Positions 12,527 through 24,979 of a stretch of 64,000 nucleotides of DNA are shown in pieces. Source of the DNA: Linnemannia schmuckeri (taxonomy: Eukaryota; Mortierellomycota; Mortierellomycetes; Mortierellales; Mortierellaceae); the NCBI GenBank assembly GCA_029449235.1, contig JANATG010000019.1:62001-126000 (forward strand). The letters run 5' to 3'. Numbering within the stretch: position 1 is the stretch's first letter; each line of letters opens with the position of its first letter. The notes below the pieces were generated by a model. The model saw only the letters and a program-made list of their open reading frames with translations. It was not told the origin of the DNA and made no database searches. The translations under genes were made by a program, and so were the position numbers.

Positions 12527-14913
12527 ATGACCTCACAAAAGTCGGCTGGCATGTCCTCTAAGGGCGTCACAGTTGTTCTCGGTGCCCAGTGGGGCGACGA
12601 AGGAAAGGGAAAACTCTCCGATATCCTCTCCCAGGAAGCCGATGTCTGTGCCCGCTGCCAGGTAATTCGATTGTTCGTTGGATACTTGTTGTCTCGTTTT
12701 TTCTATTCTTTGTTGACACAATGGGACAACTACTAGCAAAAACCAAAAAGCGATCTGGGACAAGAAGGAAGAAGTAAAAAGAGGATACCTCGATCTAATC
12801 ATGCATGAATGAATGATTGAATGATCCTAACAGTCTACTTGCAACCAAACTTGTGCAATAAATAGGGTGGCAACAATGCTGGACATACCATCGTTGTTGG
12901 CAAGACCAAGTATGACTTCCACATGCTTCCCTCCGGTAAGGATCACGATAACATCAAGAATCAAGAGACCCTTCAAGACATAGACAACATTGCAACAGAC
13001 ACAAAGGATCCAATCTTTATCGGAAGATCGACAACAACAACAACGACACAGCAAGAAAAACCGCTGACTTTTTTTTTGTTCGTAACTATATGTATGTAAA
13101 TAGGTCTTGTGAACGAGAACTGCACATCTGTTGTTGGTGCTGGTGTCGTTGTTCACGTTCCTTCGTTCTTCGAAGAGCTCTCCAACCTCGAGAAGAAGGG
13201 TAAGTTTTTTTTCCCTCTTTTTTTAGCAATGTACTGCACCTTCCCTTCCTCCATTAACAACAACAACGTTTTGCTCAATTGACTTGAACAACAGTGGACA
13301 TTTTGTTTATTCCTTCGTTTGTTATTGTTGTTTTCATTTTCACCTCAGTCGTATAATATGAATGGGCCCCCACTATTTTTATGATTGTGCAGCCGCTCAT
13401 CTCCGCTTTGGTCCGCTTGATCCCTCGATTGCCTTTTGTCTTCTAATCTCCTTCTCCTTTTCTTCTTGACTTCCCTTCCTTCTTTCACTGCCTCTTCGAT
13501 CCTTCCAGGCTTGGATTGCACCGGACGTCTCTTTGTCTCTGACAGAGCTCACCTTGTCTTTGATATCCACCAGATCATTGATGGCCTCAAGGAGCTCGAG
13601 TTAGGTCGTGGAAGGTACTTTTTATTTTTCTGTGCGCTAAAATCGACCCATTGGTGTGATTTGTTGTGTTAGGACAACAAGATATTGAGAAAAAAAGACA
13701 AAAGCGAAACCAGACCAGCAAGCACTGACATGCAACGCCACACGGACATCGGAGAGAGAGTCTTTTTTTTTCCCAGGCGCGACGGCAATTCCATGACTCA
13801 CATCCCATATCACACGTACCTTTCCTCTCTCATGTTTATCCCCTTCTCCCAATGCTGTCATGATTATTAGCATCGGAACCACCCGCAAGGGAATTGGCCC
13901 AACCTACTCTTCCAAGGCCTCCCGCTCCGGTCTCCGTGTCCACCACTTGTACAACTTCGAGGAGTTCTCTGAGAAATTCCGCACCCTCGTCGAGAATAAG
14001 CACAAGCGCTACGGTGCCTTTGAATACGACGTTGAGGCCGAGCTCGCCAGATACAAGGCAAGTCTTTTATTCATACATATCGCATACTCAAAGGACCACA
14101 TCCCTTTTGTTCTTAGGCTGTGGATCAAACCACCACAAAGTCTGCATAGAAGATGCCGTGGTTTATTAACCCATTAATCCTCACTCTCCACAAAACGAAT
14201 AGGTGTTGGCCGAGAAGCTTAAGCCATATGTCATTGACAGTGTCTACTTTATGAGCAAGGCGATTAAGGAAAAGAAGAAGGTCCTCGTCGAGGGAGCCAA
14301 CGCATTGATGCTCGATCTTGACTGGGGCACCTACCCCTATGTGACCTCGTCCAACACCACCATCGGAGGTGTCTGCACAGGTCTCGGCATCCCACCCCAG
14401 ACCATCCAGAAGGTTGTCGGTGTCGTCAAGGCCTATACCACTCGTGTCGGTGGTGGCCCTTTCCCCACTGAGCAGCTGAACGAGATTGGCGAGTACCTCC
14501 AGCGCGTCGGTTTCGAGTTCGGAGTGACGACTGGTCGCAAGCGTCGCTGCGGATGGTTGGATATGGTCGTCGTCAACTACTCGACCATCATCAACGGATA
14601 CACGTCGCTCAACATCACCAAGCTGGATATTTTGGACCAGCTGGACGAGATCAAGATCGGAGTGGCCTACAAGGTCGACGGCAAGGTCCTCGAGGGCTTC
14701 CCTGCCAACCTTTCGCTGTTGGAAAACGTCGAGGTTGTCTACGAGACCATGCCCGGCTGGAAGACCGACATCTCCAAGTGCCGTACCTTTGCTGACCTCC
14801 CCGTTAATGCCCAAAAGTATATCCACCGCATTGAGGAGATCTGTGGAGTCCCAGTCGAGTGGATCGGTGTCGGCGCCGACCGTGACGATATGGTTGTCAT
14901 TCCCCAGGCATAG
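12527..14913 (+). CDS. ADE12: Adenylosuccinate synthetase
   Basis: Six exons: 12527-12661, 12866-12935, 13104-13199, 13509-13614, 13871-14057, 14203-14913; 434 residues, the usual length. The enzyme joins IMP and aspartate using GTP to form adenylosuccinate, the first committed step to AMP. Diagnostic motifs are the N-terminal [11 protein letters not shown] (residues 19-29), [26 protein letters not shown], the effector-like [21 protein letters not shown] region, and [13 protein letters not shown]. The intron after exon 5 starts with GCAAGT rather than GT (14058); the phase of the following exon supports this GC-AG intron. Cytosolic, no targeting signal seen. Confidence 0.97.
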
Positions 14914-17900
14914 AGACCATGCAATCCGAAGAAGAAAAGCATGCGAGTGCCCTGCTGACGAATGAAGAAGAAGAAAGGCGCGCTTGTGTATTTACATTAC
15001 AATCCATTCCATTCCATTCCCCAACCACAACCACCATTATTATTACAATAACCAACTCTAACAAATGCATAAGAAGACCTTAGAGGGATACGATCCGTCT
15101 GCAAATTGCCTCAACGGTCATAAAACGAAATAAAAAAATCGCAGACATAAATAGAATCACGTGCAGTCTTTGTTATCGTTTTCAAATTCATCCTTCAAAC
15201 CCCTCAAGCACACAGAAAAGCGAGTCCACGTTGGGCAGAGCGGAACACCCTTTGGCGGACTCCTCCGATACATATCCAGCGGGGATAATCAAGCCGCATC
15301 CGGAAGGAGAAGGAGGCTGTTCTGTTTCCAAGCGAATAAGAACAGATCGCATCACAACGAGGTAGTTCGACTTGTTATTCTATGGTCCAAGCAAAAGCTT
15401 TTTCTTCCGAGTCCGTGGGCTTGAAGATAGATCATTGTTCTTCGTTCTTCTCCACCATTATGCAGGACCCCGTTCTGTTTGCTATTATTATTTGGCAACA
15501 GTATATCAGCAATAAAGTGGGCTATTGCCTTTTTTTTTGCAGGACCGAATGAATAAGGCAAATTAGCCGTCGTGTTTGCGCGTACTTGTGTAGGCGGGTG
15601 GGTGGGTGCCGTGTGTTATGCCGGGTGCTACAATTTTAGGTAAACATGACGGGTATGTGTGCAAAAAATAGACGCGAGGAGGAGGAGAGGTATTACCGCA
15701 CGCTCAGGGGCCAATCTCCAAGGATAGAAAAGTGGCGAAAGATACGGGAACCAGGATAGGGATTAGATACATAGATAGTGAGTGCCTGTGTTTGCCACTA
15801 GGCCTTTATGGTAGGTCTTAGTTGCATAGAGTAAGAACACAAAAACTGGTTGTTTTGCCGCAACGGCGACGGAACCAATTGGGAAGGAGGCGCTGGAGGA
15901 TTTATCCATGTTTGACATGTGGAGCCAGGAATGTGTGAAAAAAGGAACGAGGGTGTGTTAATGGCACGAGCTGGGTTTTATCGCTTTTATTAGTTTCTCA
16001 TAGGTGCGTGAAGGTTGGTTACCATACGGCGACGGTACCCAGGGTTGTACAAACACAAGAACCGGATAAGGAGCACCGATAAAGAGGCGATGAAGATGAT
16101 AGAGAACTCAGAGTGAGAATAGGTTTTACCATTCAGTCCCAATAGCTCAACCGGGGATACGAGTACAAGGCAATTGACAAAAGTAAAGCATATGAACGAA
16201 CACGGTCGTTGTGTTTGCTTCTGCTTTGAACACATGAAGCGATGAGAGTAAGAGGTTGTGTATAAGCAATTGTTTATGTTATTTTGAGTGAAAGAAAAGC
16301 TCACTTCACTTTCAGCCGAGGCTATCGGTTGCTCGTGATGGCAACAGCAAAGCAAGGAAAGTGTCAAGGGTTGTGCACAGACTGGAGAGACGATGAGTGG
16401 CTGCACAGCGTTGAACTAGAACCGAAAAGTCAACGAAAGTGACATGTCAAGAGTTACCCGTATGCATGTTCGCGTATGTATTCAGTATGTGTGTGCCTGG
16501 ATGAGTTTCCCTGGATACTCATCTCTGTCGGTGTATCTGTCTGTCAATCTATCCACGATTGCACATCCTTTAAATCACGCTCGTTTTGGTACAAACTGGA
16601 CTGAGCGAAAAGACACAAAAAAAGATTACAGCACAAATGTCATTGATGATGTCGTTCTCGGTCGATTACATAGTAATGATGTCGCCATAGTTGGGCCTTT
16701 GGAATTCGCCCTCCTTGCAGCCACTCTCTCATTGACATTAATGATACGACGACATAATGCAGGCACATCATTTTAGTTTCGTATGTTGTTTAGTCTAGCA
16801 GCACTGTTCACCCTAGTTGCGTCAATTGAACACTTCAATTGCTGTCGTCCCATGTTTGTGGGATAGTCAGGGGCCAGACAAAAGTGAAAAAAAGAGTGTC
16901 AATGATGACGGTCATATATGAAAACAGTAACGGGCTGTTCCTTTGTGCATTTTCTCATGTTTCCTCTAAGGTTCCGCAAAGGCCGACACGATCGCGACCG
17001 GCGTTTTACCTTATTCAGCAATTAGGAAGAATCAAGAATAATGATGATGGTGATGGTGCGGTGTAGTGTTTTGTTCTCGGAACAGAACAAAAAGGGAGGA
17101 AGGGTTCAATTATTCATCCAGACAGACAAGACCAGACCAGGGACATAACAAGCAGTGCGCAATGGCGCGAGAGAGGGGGGGCGGGGTGATGGTCAGAAAA
17201 AGGAAATTCAAAAGAAAAAAATTAAAAAAAAAATGACGACATTACAACAGGCATTTGTCACACAAAGAAAAGAGAAAGGAAAACAAAGAACGCAAAGGAA
17301 TACGCAAATGGTGTGTGTGTGTATGTGTGAGTATGTGCCGCGCATTCTCTCTTTTTTTTCGTTTTGCACTGGTTGGACTGAATGGTATGTTTTTGGCAAG
17401 TGGGCGGCCGACCGGGGTAATTGTATCTTTCCCACCGGGGCGTCCATTTCGCAGGTATTTTCAAAAGGTTTTTTTTTTTTTTTCCTTTTTCTCGATTGAG
17501 GGCGAAACAGGGCCAGAGGCAGTTGTGGTGACAAATTATATCAAACGGTTTTGTGCGAGACGGGATAATACAGAAAGTGAAGTAGATAATGAATGGAAGT
17601 GAGAGATAGAGGACGAGAAGAAGGGGTGTGTTTGGTTATCACAAAGAAAACGAGATCATGGTAAAGAATGCAACGATCACTTTGACATGAAAAAAAAGAG
17701 AGAGAGAACCACAGTGAACTTGCAATCTTTAGAACTTGGCGTGAAAAGGGGTTTTTCGAGACTAGAAAAGATAGTCAAGCGAGATATAGAGAGAGAGAAA
17801 GCAGGCAAGCAAACATCAAGGGACGAACGCATTGACAATGTTATAATGCGGTGGCGAAATAAGGATGGCATGATGGGCAAATGTATTTGCTTTGTTGCGT

Positions 17901-18838
17901 CTTTGGGTCAATTGACGTGCGAGAGTGCGTCGATGAGAGAGGGCGGGTATGAGTGGAAGCTGACAAAACAAAAGGTGAAAGAGGAGATGGTTTGTGCGAG
18001 TAAAATGGGTGAGTAAGTGAATGAACGGATTGAATGGCTATGTGTATAGACGAGAGTGAGTTCAAAGGTAAGGATGACTCTTTTTTTTCCTTTCAGAGGG
18101 AACCACGAATCAGCAGGGAGCAGACAGACACACAGCAGCAGCAACAGCAACAACAACAGCAACAGCTGTAACAGCTGTAACTATGAAAACAGCGGCAACA
18201 AAAGGTAATAAGCAGACTTGGTTCTCACCGGTCGGTCGGGATCCCCTTCAGGCAGATAGGAAATTGAAATGTGTTCGAGTGAGTCGATTATCTATCTGGA
18301 GTGGTGCGATACTCGATTGAATTGAAAAATAAGTATTTAGAATATTATCCTTGCCTATCGATACAACTGTTGTAATATCGAATCAGATGTATCGAATCGC
18401 ACACTCACCACCTCATCGCACCATCATATGGGGTCATTTGTCACCCTGCCTATTACTCATATAAATAGTAGCTGGCCTGCCCTCATTTTGTTCTCTTTTT
18501 TTTCTTGTTCTTTACTTGTTACCAAACAATCATCACCATCTCCACCTTCACCTTCTCCACAGTACTACCACCACTACAAACGCTCACCAGCCAACCAAAC
18601 AACCAACTCAACTTGACCTTCTAAGCGTCCTTCTTTATGTCTTCTCTCCGCCTCAACAATTCTTCAACTCTCCTCCTCAGCCTCACTTCGACGAGCACCG
18701 CTTCACTTTCCTCACCCACTACCAGCTAAATAGCTTTTTATATATTACTTTTTTTTTAAACTGTTTGCTTGAACAAGCTACAACCCCCAACCAACCCTCG
18801 CCCAAAAACGCCACTTACTACCCAGCAACAACTACCAA
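14914..18838. other. Gene-poor intergenic stretch
   Basis: About 3.9 kb with no supported gene. The first ~200 bp is AC-rich and likely 3' UTR of ADE12. Scattered homopolymers and GT- or CAG-type microsatellites are present (about 17300-17330, 17470-17482, 18135-18170). A TATAAATA element at 18460-18467 and a pyrimidine/CA-rich leader follow, likely the promoter and long 5' UTR of the Ecl1-like gene. Several short frames were examined and show no domain. Confidence 0.5.
18460..18467 (+). promoter_or_regulatory. TATA-like element upstream of the Ecl1-like gene
   Basis: TATAAATA lies 372 bp before the start codon and is followed by CT/CA-rich leader-type sequence lacking long frames. Assigned by sequence resemblance only. 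Confidence 0.35.
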
Positions 18839-19426
18839 ATGGATCTTAACTGGTGCCCCGTCTGCGAACAGCACATCCCCCTCGCCTGGGAGGTAAGGCC
18901 CTTTTCTTGTTGATTGTTAATAACTGATAGATGAACAATGAAGGCATTTAGCAACAAATCATCCTAACGCTCTTCTTATTTAACCACTTATCAATCCCAA
19001 TAGTCGAGCCTTTACTGCTCTGATCGTTGCAAGAAGGCCGATGCCCTTGCTTCCCAGTCCACTGTGACTGGAGCAGCTGTCGGATACCCTGGACAGATGA
19101 TGATGGATTCCTTCCCTGGACGCCACCAGCGGACCTCAGTTTCATCGCCTTCGTACTCGCCTCTTTCTTCGCCCACTCTTGTTGGTCTCAACTCGACTGG
19201 TTCTTCGTCGGGCTACCCTTCTCCACCTACCTCGCCCATGAGCAACTATGTCTACAACACCACCTCTGCCTACGGTCGTATCTCGCCCGCCTCGTTCTCT
19301 TTGGGCCAGCCAGCAGCAGCAGGAGCAACAGGAGCAGGCTACGATTTGGAGTTGCGCCGCAAATCCTTGACTACCATGGCTGCCCCCCAGTACTCGATGG
19401 CCGTCAAGAAGAGCAACTTCTGGTAG
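18839..19426 (+). CDS. Ecl1-family (extender of chronological lifespan) zinc-binding regulator
   Basis: Two exons, 18839-18892 and 19004-19426, giving 158 residues. The start is an ATG too close to the splice site to show as a long frame. The first exon encodes MDLNWCPVCEQHI and the second opens with SSLYCSDRCKKAD. Together they make a CPxC...CSxxC zinc-binding head typical of the fungal Ecl1/Ecl2/Ecl3 family. The rest is Ser/Pro/Tyr-rich and low complexity, also typical. In fission yeast these small proteins extend chronological lifespan and act in nutrient-starvation responses; applying that here is inference. The protein ends in a basic-aromatic KKSNFW tail. A 5' TATA-like element and a long leader precede it. 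Confidence 0.82.
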
Positions 19427-21456
19427 AATCTGAAGTCTGAGCTCCCTAAACCACATCCTTTTCTTTTCATTTGAATCAGTCTTTTATTGCAACACTTGTA
19501 TTCCTATTAATCTCCTTTTGAACACAACCTCAAAAAATAACAAAAACGAGCATTCAAAACTGTAAATACCCCTTTCTTTTCTTGCCTTTCGCTATCTTTT
19601 TTGACTTTTTTCGCTTGCTTGTACTATAGACAAAAAAATAAATAACCGTAGAACAATAATTGTATTCAAAAGACAAACTTGGTGTCCATGCATGCAAACA
19701 ATAGTGGATTTGCTTTGCCCCTTTGCATGCTAATTGTCCGTCCCCGCATAACTTGTGCTGATCGGTTTCTTTTCAGCGGCAGGGGCGTCGTGTCCAGACC
19801 CCCTCTTTTCCTCCCTCTTCCTGTATTTTTCTCCTTTTTCCTCTGTCCCGCCTTGACCTTCTTTCCTCTCTTCCCCGCTAACAAACTGTAGACAATTAAA
19901 CCATAACAAGGAAGAGTGAGCGCGACAAGAAAGGAATTGAGAAAACTCCTTAATTGTCCGAGCACCATAAATCAACAAAAGGGCCAAAAAAAAACAGAAG
20001 GCTGGAATGTGGAGTTGATGGAGCATGGGAAAGAACTGGGTATTGTTTAGCCTTGTTCACAGCCCAGTTCCCTTGTCCTCACTCCTCAGGAGTAAATGGG
20101 AGAAAGGAGGTAGGTAGACTAGGAACAAGGCTCAGGCACGAAAAGAAAGTTGTCATCCGCTTTTTTTTCTCACGACTTGACTTATGCGTGCTGTGAAAAA
20201 TGCGACAAAAGGGCCACACTCACTCAATTTCTAGAATAGCTTGTTGGTTACAATTGAACGATTTGACTATGGTGAATGGTGCAACCTATCTATGGCTCAA
20301 CTTTCTTTGTTACCCGCTCCGCTCAAATGCGCTTTTCTCTTTCGTCGTTCTGACGTGACCCTTTTGGCTTGCGGCTTGTAAGGTTACCAGGAAGGTCGGG
20401 ACCATATGATGAATGAAGAATGGTAATTAAAGTAGAAGAGAAAGAAGGATGTCTAATTGATGCGGTACAAATGGGGGAGGCATTGGCTTCCATTTTTACC
20501 TTTCCACTTTCCAGGAGGACTGGCCTAGGTGTGTGCCTTGATTGGATCGAACTGCAGTGTCTATTTTCCGCTCCACTTTTTTTCCACCTCTGAACCTTTT
20601 CTTCCCAAATTTATTATTGTGTACCTGCTGATCATGCTCATTGGAGCAAGGAAGAGGCACGAAAGCAGGGAAGGAAAGAAAAAAAAAAACAGGTACAGGA
20701 ACAAGGTACGATCGCATCTTTCCTCCTCGGGATGACTATTCTTCCTCATTTTCTTGTTCCTTGGCCTTTCCTTGTTCTTTGACCCTTTTTTACCCCTGCG
20801 TATTCCTCTCACTTTTTTCCTTTGTTGGGGTTTCTAAAGAAACCATTTCAGGAATTCCCTCAGAGTCGATTTGATTGATAAAGAGGGAGGCGTAGAAGTG
20901 GATACGTAGGTGGTTTATGATCTGATGCAGAAAAAAGGGTGAGCGCAGGAATATAGAAGAAGAGGCTGGGCCTGATCAAAAATGAGAAAAAAGCATGATC
21001 AAGCTCATAAGACTCATCGGGGTGCGCAATGGAGTCCCCAGCATGGTACGCGTGAGTGTCTGTATGTGAGCCAAGGGTGTCAGCTGTCGCTGCGGCGCGA
21101 AATGAGTCTTTTCTCTTGGTCCGTTTCGTCTATTCTATTTTACGCGTGCATAGAAATCAGCTCACCTGTTCATCCCATTCCCGATGATGAACCGGAGCGA
21201 CTTACGGGAGGATAGGGAACAGGGTAGGGTCCTAGAGAAACAAAATGGGGTTTCTTCTTTGTTGCCGTATTTGTCTTACGCCTGGATGACCATTCTAACG
21301 GATCGTGAATGGACCAGGGATTGGCGACATGTGTTTGTATGGGCTGCGATACTCATCCCTGTGTCTATCCCATGTTTGTCGTCGCGTTGTTGTTCCATTT
21401 GTGATAGTAATGGTCGAATGATACCATCTTATTGTTTCTTTGTTGCAAGAAGGAAG
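19427..21456. other. Intergenic
   Basis: Two kilobases with no supported gene. It contains the 3' UTR of the Ecl1-like gene and, on the other side, the 3' flank of the decayed minus-strand gene. Frames on both strands are short and compositionally biased (Phe/Leu or Lys/Arg runs). Confidence 0.45.
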
Positions 21457-24345
21457 CTACTGAAAGACGTCCTTGACTCGTGCCTTCATCCAGGCGTAAA
21501 TCCGTTCACCCGCTTCGCTCGCACCATCATCACCACTACCACCGGACCGAGTTTCGACTCTAGAGACAGTCACGGCCCCGTTGTCTGTAAAGTAGCCCTC
21601 TTGCTACTCGTTCATCACAGTGTCAACGAATCATGTCACAAACTCGTCCGCCTTGCTAGCAGTTGACTCTGTTCTTTGGATCGCCATCAGGTTTTGGGCT
21701 TGGTCGGGGGCTGGTGAAGGCTTTCCTTGCTTTCGCCACTGATTTGGGTGAACCGGGGAGGAGCTCGTTTCCTCTTGAGAGGTTGTGGTGGTGGAAGTAG
21801 AAGTGGAGGAGGAGGGTTCTGGTTCGTCCCTTTGGATATATTCACTGGCGATACTCAGATCTGTAACAGGATCCGTATCCTGTCCTTATACAAGCAAATC
21901 CTGCTCCTCGTGAATCTGTTGCTCCTTTTCTTCCCGCTGTTTGTCTAGCGAGTCGATCATTATTTGGTCGGCAGGAACAGAGGAACTAAAGAACTGTGGC
22001 AGACCAATGAGCCCTCTAAGCTGGGCAATCAAGAGCTTCTTTTTCTGTGTGAATCGAGTCCCCACCAAACTAGACACCTCATTCCAAAAGACCTGAGCAT
22101 GGTTCTTGATACATTTCAAAGCGATGGCTCCAACACTCGAATCCCAGATCGACTTGATGTCGATAGACCCATCGGGATGGATCAACTTGTCGGTAGCGTC
22201 TTGGGTGACTTTTTGAGCCATGTGTCGTCGCCGCTAGCATCTTTGCCATCGATGTATGCGGAGACATTGGCTGAGCATATCCAGAAGAGGAAATTGCGTA
22301 GGTCCGCGCGGAAGCGGAGGATGAAGGGTGGGAGGAGGGTGTTGAGGATTGACGTCAAGATCGAGATACAGGAGACTGCTTGGGGCCCCTGGAAGACTGG
22401 GCTGTTGTCAGAAGAGGAAGGAGGATGTGATGCGCGGAATGAGTAGAGGGTGTCGGCTTGGTCGTCAGTGTCAAAGTCGAGGGCGGCGTCGTCGTTGCTG
22501 TCTTCCGGGATCTCGAGCTTGGATACGGCAATACCTTCAAAGAGAAGGTCCTGATATGGTTCCATTTCTTCATTCTGGATGAGATTGTTGACGATCAGGT
22601 TGAGGGATTCTTCAAGCGACTCTGTCTGTACAGTCGACTAGCTTGTCAGCGGCAGATTTGGGTGCCTGAAAAACAGGGTCATTTGCCTGTGGTTCCTGTG
22701 CGCCTTGAGGTGAAGGTGAGGGCACTGACTCTGGGTTGGAGACTGGCGACGGTAGAGTTATCGGTAGTTTCTCTTCCTTCCCTACGTTGGCCTCCTTGAG
22801 ATCTGCATGGACAGCTAGGTGATGGGGAATGGTCGGCTTTGTTGCCATGGCTGTAGTTGTACTAGAAGTACCTGTAAAAAGATGCAGGGTCTTGACAGAT
22901 GAAGACACGGTAATATTGTTCGCAGCATGTATAACATCATGGAAAGACAGATTTTGACGACGAACAAGTTGTGCCCTTCGCATACTTCATCGATGGTGGC
23001 GGTGTCCTCGAACCTTTTCCAGTGATCTCTGCCTCAATACTGGTACAACCGTGGAATCAGAAAAAGAAAGAAGTGGTTAGGAGCACAGTCGTAAATGGAC
23101 AAAGACAGTCTAGAACACGAGCAAAATATCGTACCTTTCTGTTGGTTCCCCTTTATGGTCGGTCCTTTGTGCTCAACTTCTTGGTCATCCCAGTCCTCGT
23201 CGGTATCTGTCTCATCCTGAGGTTGCTCATCTTGTTCGACTTCGTTCTCATCCCTGCGTCTTCCTTCCCACTCGCCCTCAATGTCTCCATGGTCTTCATC
23301 CCCCACATGTTCCTCTTCCTTGCTGTTATCATATACTTTGGCAGGGCGAATCCGAGAAGAGATCTATTTTCCTTGCCGGGATGACCATGAGGGAACAGGT
23401 CGAACGAGTTTGGAAGAGTGATTCCTGGAATGAGAGTGAATCCTGGCTTTTTAGTAGGCGATGACCTTCCTGCTGTAGTTGCGGTTGCTGTTGTGGTCGC
23501 TGCTGGCGTCGCCTTAGGAACCTCTTTGGCGACGGTTGTCGTAGTTTAAGCAACGGCAGCAACAGTGGTCGAGATTGACTTTAGAGGCTCTGCAGGTTTG
23601 AACAGGTCGAATGGGTTTGGAAGGGTGATTCCTGGGAGGATGGTGATTCCGGACTTGGTGAAGACCGGGCTTGTTGCTGTTATCATGGTCGTCGCGGTCG
23701 TCATAAGAGCTTCCATTGCAATAGTCGTTGTCATTGTGGATCTTCCTTCGCGACAGTCGTTGAAGTCGGAGCAACGACTGCGGCAGTAACACTAGAAGTA
23801 GTGGTGGTGGTGGTGGTGGTGGTGGTCGGCTTTGGTGGTTTTACAGGTTTGGTCAGGTCGAACGGGTTCGGTACGGTGATGTCTGGGAAGATGGTGATGT
23901 CTACCTTGATTGGAGTCGGACTCTCTGTCGTGACGGTTGTGCTTGGAACTGGCTTCACGGTTGTAGTGACGACTACGGCTTTCTTGGCGGTGGTGGCCTC
24001 TGGTTTGGGTTTGGAGGACGGTAGAGGTGGAGGAAGGACTTCCTTGATCGGTCTTTGCGATAGAATATTAGTTATTGTAGCAGGTGGAACAACATCTGTA
24101 GTGATCACCGAAGGAATTATTGGTAGTTTAGTGACAACTGCAGATGGGATTGTGAGGACGTACGAAACGGTTGTTGCGACCTTGTCTGGTATGAGGATGG
24201 TTGTGATGAGCTGAGCAGTGATGGTGATTTTGCCAAGATTGGTATTGGCGTTAGGTTTTTTGCCGGGTGGGAGGAGCATGGTGGTGCCAAAAATGAAGGT
24301 CCCAAGGAGGACTGGGGCGAGGACTAGAAGCATGATTGACATCAT
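21457..24345 (-). pseudogene. Decayed gene for a Thr/Pro-rich signal-anchored protein of unknown function
   Basis: Reading on the minus strand from 24345, a hydrophobic start (MMSIMLLVLAPVLLG) leads into a Thr/Val/Pro-rich region. A motif of the type ITxxPxITxPNxFDL occurs three times (around 23860, 23600 and 23400). Frames then break: a frameshift near 23733, an in-frame TAA at 23546-23548, further frame changes near 23350, 22625 and 22200, and in-frame TAA (21886-21888), TGA (21631-21633) and TAG (21604-21606). Protein-like sequence continues past each stop to a final TAG at 21457-21459. Some breaks could be introns (a candidate donor near 23133 and acceptor near 23041), but the last three stops have no plausible intron around them. 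Downstream parts include an acidic Asp/Glu segment (23306-23135) and IDIKSIWDSSVGAIALK. I do not recognise the family. Whether all parts belonged to one gene is inference. Confidence 0.6.
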
Positions 24346-24979
24346 GTTCGAGGTAAGTCGTCTTTCAAAATGAGAGTGTGGAAGGGGTCGATTGACAAAA
24401 GAAGAAAGAAAGCAGATAAAGAAAAGAGCGAAAAGGGAAAATAAAAGGAATGGGAAACAGAGAATGGGAACTGAGAATGTCTCCGATCAGTGTATTGACT
24501 GCAAGGTGACAAGCGAAGAAGGATGGAAAAGAAGTACCCTTCGTTAAAGAAGAGGGGAAGAGGGCCTTAGTTGGCACAAGTTGGAAGGTGTCCCCTCTTT
24601 TCCTTTTTTTCCTTTTTTTTTTCTCTCGACGACGGGTGTCCTGTAGGTCGACACTATAATGGCCATTACACCATTGCACAATCAAATAAGGGAATGGCGG
24701 ATAGGGCAGGGCGGACGCGTCTGAGAGGCTGAGATAAAAAGACAGAGTGACTGATCAGTGAGAACCAGATGCGATACGGGCAAACGCGACAATCAGCGCA
24801 CAGTCAACGCGCTCTTTCTTTCTTTTCGCTGAAAGGGGTTGAAGAGCCATGCAAGCAAGCCACACACACGTCTTGCGCGTGGTGCACCAACCGTTCCTTT
24901 TCTTTTTTTCTTGGTCAATTGTACTCAGCAATGCTCCTCATCCCACTTTCCTTCCTTCCTCCTTCCTCCCGCTGACCGA
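24346..24979. promoter_or_regulatory. Intergenic/promoter region before the PHOSPHO-like gene
   Basis: 634 bp between the start of the decayed minus-strand gene and the start of the HAD phosphatase. It contains poly(T)/CT-rich tracts (about 24598-24625 and 24900-24960). No specific element was assigned. Confidence 0.4.

Noticed and set aside
14125..14826. 233-codon minus-strand frame opposite ADE12 exon 6
   Set aside because: Antisense shadow of a strongly conserved enzyme exon.
16444..16776. 110-codon plus-strand frame in the 15-18 kb gap
   Set aside because: No domain, no splice partners, and no similarity I can recognise.
21886..22221. Intact small gene on the minus strand (111 codons)
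   Set aside because: Protein-like sequence continues in frame beyond its stop and into other frames upstream, so it is a piece of the larger decayed gene.
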